From positions 91,001-155,000 of the forward strand of contig JAODUO010000979.1 of assembly GCA_025642075.2 (NCBI GenBank): DNA of 64,000 nucleotides, given 5' to 3'. Positions within the stretch are counted from its first letter, which is position 1. Every line of letters begins with the position of its first letter. The translations under genes and the position numbers were made by a program. This DNA comes from Ridgeia piscesae (Eukaryota; Annelida; Polychaeta; Sabellida; Siboglinidae). Under the pieces are notes generated by a model, which was not told the DNA's origin, did no database searches, and saw only the letters and a program-made list of their open reading frames with translations. Of this stretch, positions 63,257 to 64,000 are shown piece after piece.

Positions 63257-64000
63257 GTAGGTTCATGTTTAGACCCTAGACGTTGACCTGTGTCTGTGTG
63301 GTAGGTTCATGTTTAGACCCTAGACGTTGACCTGTGTCCATGTGGTAGGTTCATGTTTAGACCCTAGACTTTGACCTGTGTCCATGTGGTAGGTTCATGT
63401 TTAGACCCTAGATGTTGACCTGTGTCCATATGGTAGGTTCATGTTTAGACCCTAGATGTTGACCTGTGTCCTTGTGGTAGGTTCATGTTTAGACCCTAGA
63501 CGTTGACCTGTGTCCGTGTGGTAGGTTCATGTTTAGACCCTAGACGTTGACCTGTGTCCTTGTGGTAGGTTCATGTTTAGACCCTAGAGTTGACCTGTGT
63601 CCCTTGGTAGGATTCATGTTTAGACCCTAGACTTGACCTGTGTCCATGTGTGAGTCGTTCATGTTTAGACCCTAGATTGATCTGTCCATGTGTAGGTTCA
63701 TGTTTAGACCCTAGACGTTGACCTGTGTCCATGTGGTAGGTTCATGTTTAGACCCTAGACTTTGACTTGTGTCCGTGTGGTAGGTTCATGTTTAGACCCT
63801 AGACGTTGACTTGTGTCCGTGTGGTAGGTTCATGTTTAGACCCTAGACATTGACCTGTGTCCTTGTGGGAGGTTCATGTTTAGACCCTAGACTTTGATCT
63901 GTGTCCATGTGGTAGGTTCATGTTTAGACCCCAGACTTTGACTTGTGTCCGTGTGGTAGGTTCATGTTTAGACCCCAGACTTTGACTTGTGTCCGTGTGG
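63251..64000. repeat. 44-bp minisatellite carrying exon 52 donor, 17 or more copies
   Basis: The unit holds tgtg|gtaggttcatgtttag plus accctagacgttgacctgtgtcc and starts at the exon 52 donor. It runs off the window. Units also contain an exonic 12-mer (ttgacctgtgtc) from exon 52. Confidence 0.96.

Overview
The window is a stretch of animal genomic DNA. It carries one large multi-exon gene on the + strand, almost certainly the ortholog of ZZEF1 (zinc finger ZZ-type and EF-hand domain-containing protein 1). I reconstructed 52 consecutive coding exons (numbered within this window). They total 5,234 nt, or 1,744 complete codons. Reading phase is continuous across every junction, and all introns read GT...AG. 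The domain order is that of ZZEF1: a degenerate EF-hand (exon 5), an APC10/DOC domain (exons 9-12), a long helical region, a CUB domain (exons 33-36), more helical sequence, then two ZZ zinc fingers (exons 50-52). The 5' end of the gene is probably upstream of the window. The 3' end lies beyond it, inside or just after the second ZZ finger. I found no other protein-coding gene, no genuine tRNA or rRNA gene, no promoter and no polyadenylation site that I could support.

The organism is a non-vertebrate animal. Exon spacing, the tRNA-derived SINEs and the general composition suggest a lophotrochozoan, perhaps a mollusc, but this is inference. Coding sequence fills only about 8% of the window. 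About 30 kb, close to half, is tandem repeat: more than 20 separate minisatellite arrays with unit lengths of 12 to 61 bp, some 4-5 kb long, each in a different intron or part of an intron. Mobile-element traces are minor: two copies of one tRNA-SINE family, a second tRNA-SINE, a decayed LINE 3' end on the - strand with a pentanucleotide tail, a 259-bp element with hAT-like ends, and several fold-back structures.

The most striking pattern is where the arrays sit. At least ten abut an exon, and their repeat unit contains a copy of that exon's own splice site, often with several exonic bases. Donor copies are tandemly repeated after exons 4, 5, 13, 28 and 52. Acceptor copies are tandemly repeated before exons 25, 31, 40, 41 and 50. 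These exons therefore face tens to nearly two hundred near-identical candidate splice sites. In intron 28 the 15-bp unit is in frame with the exon, so any of about 95 donors would add multiples of a VTPxQ pentapeptide. In intron 24 each unit reads AG|GT, like a recursive-splicing point. Many long open frames (up to 1,111 codons) in the arrays are artefacts of unit lengths divisible by three and are not annotated as genes.

Layout: 1-650 61-bp array; 1,383-8,165 exons 1-10 (N-terminus, EF-hand, start of DOC); 8,385-9,720 12-bp array and LINE remnant; 9,873-18,566 exons 11-20 with arrays in introns 13 and 17; 18.7-25.4 kb two arrays around exon 21; 25.7-27.8 kb exons 22-24; 28.9-33.4 kb 25-bp array; 33.4-40.3 kb exons 25-31 and five arrays; 41-45.1 kb 36-bp array; 45.1-49.1 kb exons 32-39 (CUB); 49.3-56.1 kb three arrays and exon 40; 56.1-63.3 kb exons 41-52 (ZZ fingers); 63.3-64 kb 44-bp array.
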